From: Aptenodytes patagonicus
Taxonomy: Eukaryota; Chordata; Aves; Sphenisciformes; Spheniscidae
Reading direction: 5' to 3'
DNA length: 64,000 nt
NCBI RefSeq assembly: GCF_965638725.1
Contig: NC_134951.1
Span: 102,571,811 to 102,635,810, forward strand
Shown here piece by piece: positions 61,808 through 64,000 of the stretch; within the stretch, counting starts at the first letter, position 1, and every line of letters starts with the position of its first letter. The notes beneath the pieces were generated by a model. That model saw only the letters and a list, made by a program, of their open reading frames with translations. It made no database searches and was not told the origin of the DNA. The position numbers and the translations under genes are program-made.

Positions 61808-61828
61808 ATGCTGGTAAAATACCAGCAT
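61808..61828. repeat. Perfect 9-bp hairpin, 3-nt loop
   Basis: ATGCTGGTA, loop AAA, then TACCAGCAT are seen directly. It is short; chance or a decayed inverted repeat. Confidence 0.55.
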
Positions 61829-62045
61829 GACATGGCTTGAGTTAGAAATACTATATTTTTTGCCACATGTTAGGAACCACTAACCCCGGTGGCTACTGTC
61901 ACTGATTAAGAATTGTATGGGAATCTGTTTTCAATAGCTGTGATTTAAAAATATCTTGGAGTGTAACACTGGAAAAGAAAATACATTTCCTGAAATCTGC
62001 CTCAATGCCATTTTGTGACTGTCTAATTTCTGGTGTTCTTCTGTT

Positions 62046-62071
62046 GTTTTGTTTTGTTTTGTTTTGTTTTT
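62046..62071. repeat. (GTTTT)5 microsatellite
   Basis: Five GTTTT units in a row, the last with one extra T, are seen directly. Confidence 0.9.
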
Positions 62072-62633
62072 CTTTTTAATTATTATTTTAAACACCATTT
62101 CTTCATTTTCACAAAAACTGACATTTATCAGAGGTCACATGCTGACAATCAGCTGTGTAGTTATACATGCTCTTTTTTTTTTTTCAGGGGGAACGTAAAC
62201 ATTTCAGGGAGAAGAATCTATTTGTCTTCCTGATTTCTATAAGACAAAATAGGAAAGAAACTTGAAATGTTTTCTGTATGCTTCTGTCATGTCTATTGAT
62301 TATTTTTTTTTCCTTAAAAATTTAACCATGACAGCTGAAAGGATCTGATAAAACACGTTAGGTTTTGTACAGTTCCTATGGTCTCTACTTAAACAGCATT
62401 AAGCACTTGAACTCAGCCTGACTAAGCTGGAATGGGTGCTCTAAAGTAAGAATTATCTTCTGTTTTGTAATAAGGAAATGAAAACTGTAGAGCTACGAGT
62501 ATCATCATGGCCACTTCATAAACAACTCAGACAGCTTTAACTCACTGATAGTATCATTTCTGCCCTGTGGACTTGAAAACTCAGTGAGAAGACTTTCCCA
62601 TGCTACAGAGAAGAACAGGATATCAACAGTTCC

Positions 62634-62770
62634 GAGTCCAATTTCTAGCTCTGATACAGATTTCTTCTGTGGCTTAGAACAAATTATTTCTTCCTCATAT
62701 GTTTTAGTTTACTTACCAGCTTTATAAAACCTCTGAGGTGTATGTGCTTGCAAAATGCTTTAAAGCAGTG
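62634..62770 (+). repeat. MIR/L3-type ancient retroelement relic
   Basis: The blocks occur in order: GAGTCCAATTTCTAGCTCTG; GTGGCTTAGAACAAATTATT; TCTTCCTCATATGTTTTAGT; TAAAACCTCTGAGGTGTATG; CAAAATGCTTTAAAGC. These parallel the MIR/L3 order 'gttcaaatcccagctctg .. gtgaccttgggcaaattactt .. cctcatctgtaaa .. cctcatgaggt.g .. taaaatgctttgaagc'. It is diverged; assigned from memory of the consensus. Confidence 0.55.
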
Positions 62771-64000
62771 AGGTGAAAGTTTAAAAATTCTTTTAAAAAA
62801 GTTTCTGTGAGGCCTTAGCCTGCTTCTGCAGTTGTCAGTGGAAGTTTTACCATAGACTTAAATGGTCAGAGTTAGGTTTAGACTAAGTTCTGTTAAAATC
62901 CCAGCTATAAAGAGCTTTCTAAATTTAAAGTATTGTTGTCCTCAATTGCTTTAATTTAAATTAGTGACTTCATGTAGGTATTCATATTAACAAGTTTCTA
63001 GTCTCCCTGACACTTCATTCAGATTAGAACTTGATTCTCTTGAGCTGTACTAGGAAGCATTCGGGCAATTAATTTAGTTGGCCCAATTCTTCTCCTTTCA
63101 TCCACCTAAAAACATGCCTTCTGTCATCCTCAAAGACATATCAAAAAAGCAGCTCATGCCTGAAATGTCACCGTATTTAACTAGTTTGTTCTGGAGGTGG
63201 CAAGGTCCAGTGCCTCTGAACCTCAAAAAGCACTGACAGTATTCCCTTTGTTTAATAAGGGATTCTGGCTTTAAAACCCTCACTGCCCTTAAATGTGATA
63301 TGGAAGTAGGGGCAGGTGCTGTTCAGATACCAGACCATAGGCTATAAGTGACTCAGTAGGACCAGAGGATTGGCTATCCCAGCTCAAGAGCACTGTAAGC
63401 CTCCCAGCAAGGTGTCCTGGTCAGTAAGCAAGGAACAGCATGGTATACTAGCACCCATGTCTGCTGCTGAAATTGGTACTGCCAGGTTGTCCCAGCACCT
63501 GACCAGTTCAGCATCTACGTATCTGTCTACAGCCCAGTGGTGAGCTGATTATCTCCTCCTGCTAACTGATCCTGGATCTCCCATACATCTGTTGGCTTCC
63601 TAAGGTGTGTAGTAGGTACCTTGTTGCTTTGGAAGACTCAGGTGGGTAGCTCATATGGCCAGAGGGTTGGCCACAGCTATGCAGACAGTCCCCAGTTGCT
63701 TCCTCAAGGTCACTGTGCTCAACTTTTGTTTTCGTTGAAGACCAGTGAGCTTGCTCTGGCCCGTGCTTCAATGTTCTGGTACTGGCTGAAGCAGATAGGA
63801 CCTGAATGATAACTGGCATCAGCAGCAGCCCAAGAGCATGAGGTCTCCTGCTGCGTTGCTAGCTGTCCTAATGTCCATGCAAACATTTTGCACAGGAATG
63901 ATTTCGAAGTGGCATTCCTCTAGACTGGAACTTAATGGGAACGGTTCCACCAGAGAGTAGGCCTGTCTGTCTCCTTCTATCAAAGACTGCAGTTGCAGGC
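62771..64000. other. Non-coding stretch, no gene recognised
   Basis: No recognisable exon or repeat was found to the end of the window. Frames reach 85 codons (63562-63819, minus) and match nothing I know. Confidence 0.5.

Larger units (their letters stand above)
61681..62633. other. Non-coding stretch, no gene recognised
   Basis: Contains a perfect hairpin at 61808-61828 and a (GTTTT)n repeat at 62046-62071. No gene was found. Confidence 0.5.

Noticed and set aside
1..64000. tRNA, rRNA, CRISPR array, operon-like gene cluster
   Set aside because: None was seen; spacing, composition and repeats are those of animal non-coding DNA.

Overview
The window looks like nuclear DNA from a bird. It is AT-leaning and CpG-poor, and no convincing host protein-coding exon, tRNA or rRNA could be recognised on either strand. 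The bird assignment rests on two repeats. One is a 5'-truncated CR1 LINE ending in the CR1-type tail of 8-bp units (59493-60690, minus strand). The other is a solo retroviral LTR of a type I associate from memory with neognath birds (9086-9681, minus strand), with perfect 5-bp target-site duplications. The stretch could be intergenic or lie inside a large intron; the sequence alone does not decide.

Layout. 1-9080 is non-coding, with a CpG-richer patch near 840-1340, AT-rich microsatellite sequence, a short perfect hairpin, a MIR/L3-like relic (3041-3228) and a poly-T / G-run / GT-repeat tract (8322-8418). 9081-9686 is the solo LTR with its duplications. 9687-33171 is long non-coding sequence with weak MIR/L3-like relics, several AT-rich stretches that may be conserved enhancers, a 16-bp palindrome and one 81-bp segment bracketed by good splice signals (27713-27793). 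33172-33497 is a probable non-autonomous DNA transposon with terminal inverted repeats, followed by another MIR/L3-like relic. 34034-43328 is non-coding. At 43329-43418 there is a nested palindrome and hairpin. 43741-45240 holds a MIR/L3-like relic and GC-richer, CpG-richer sequence. 45241-59492 is non-coding, with a 19-bp tandem duplication, an 18-base G run, TA and CA repeats and a weak secreted-protein-like pair of reading frames (56248-56735). 59493-60690 is the CR1 copy. The remainder is non-coding with two further MIR/L3-like relics.

The only protein sequence that can be supported is the CR1 reverse transcriptase. It is open for about 333 codons and then leaves the family frame through an apparent one-base insertion. 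Most other open frames are within the length expected by chance for 64 kb of this composition. No cooperating gene system, operon-like array or CRISPR array is present. The observations most worth checking are the nested hairpin, the transposon with inverted repeats, the LTR insertion and its promoter, the CR1 reading frame and the candidate small exon.
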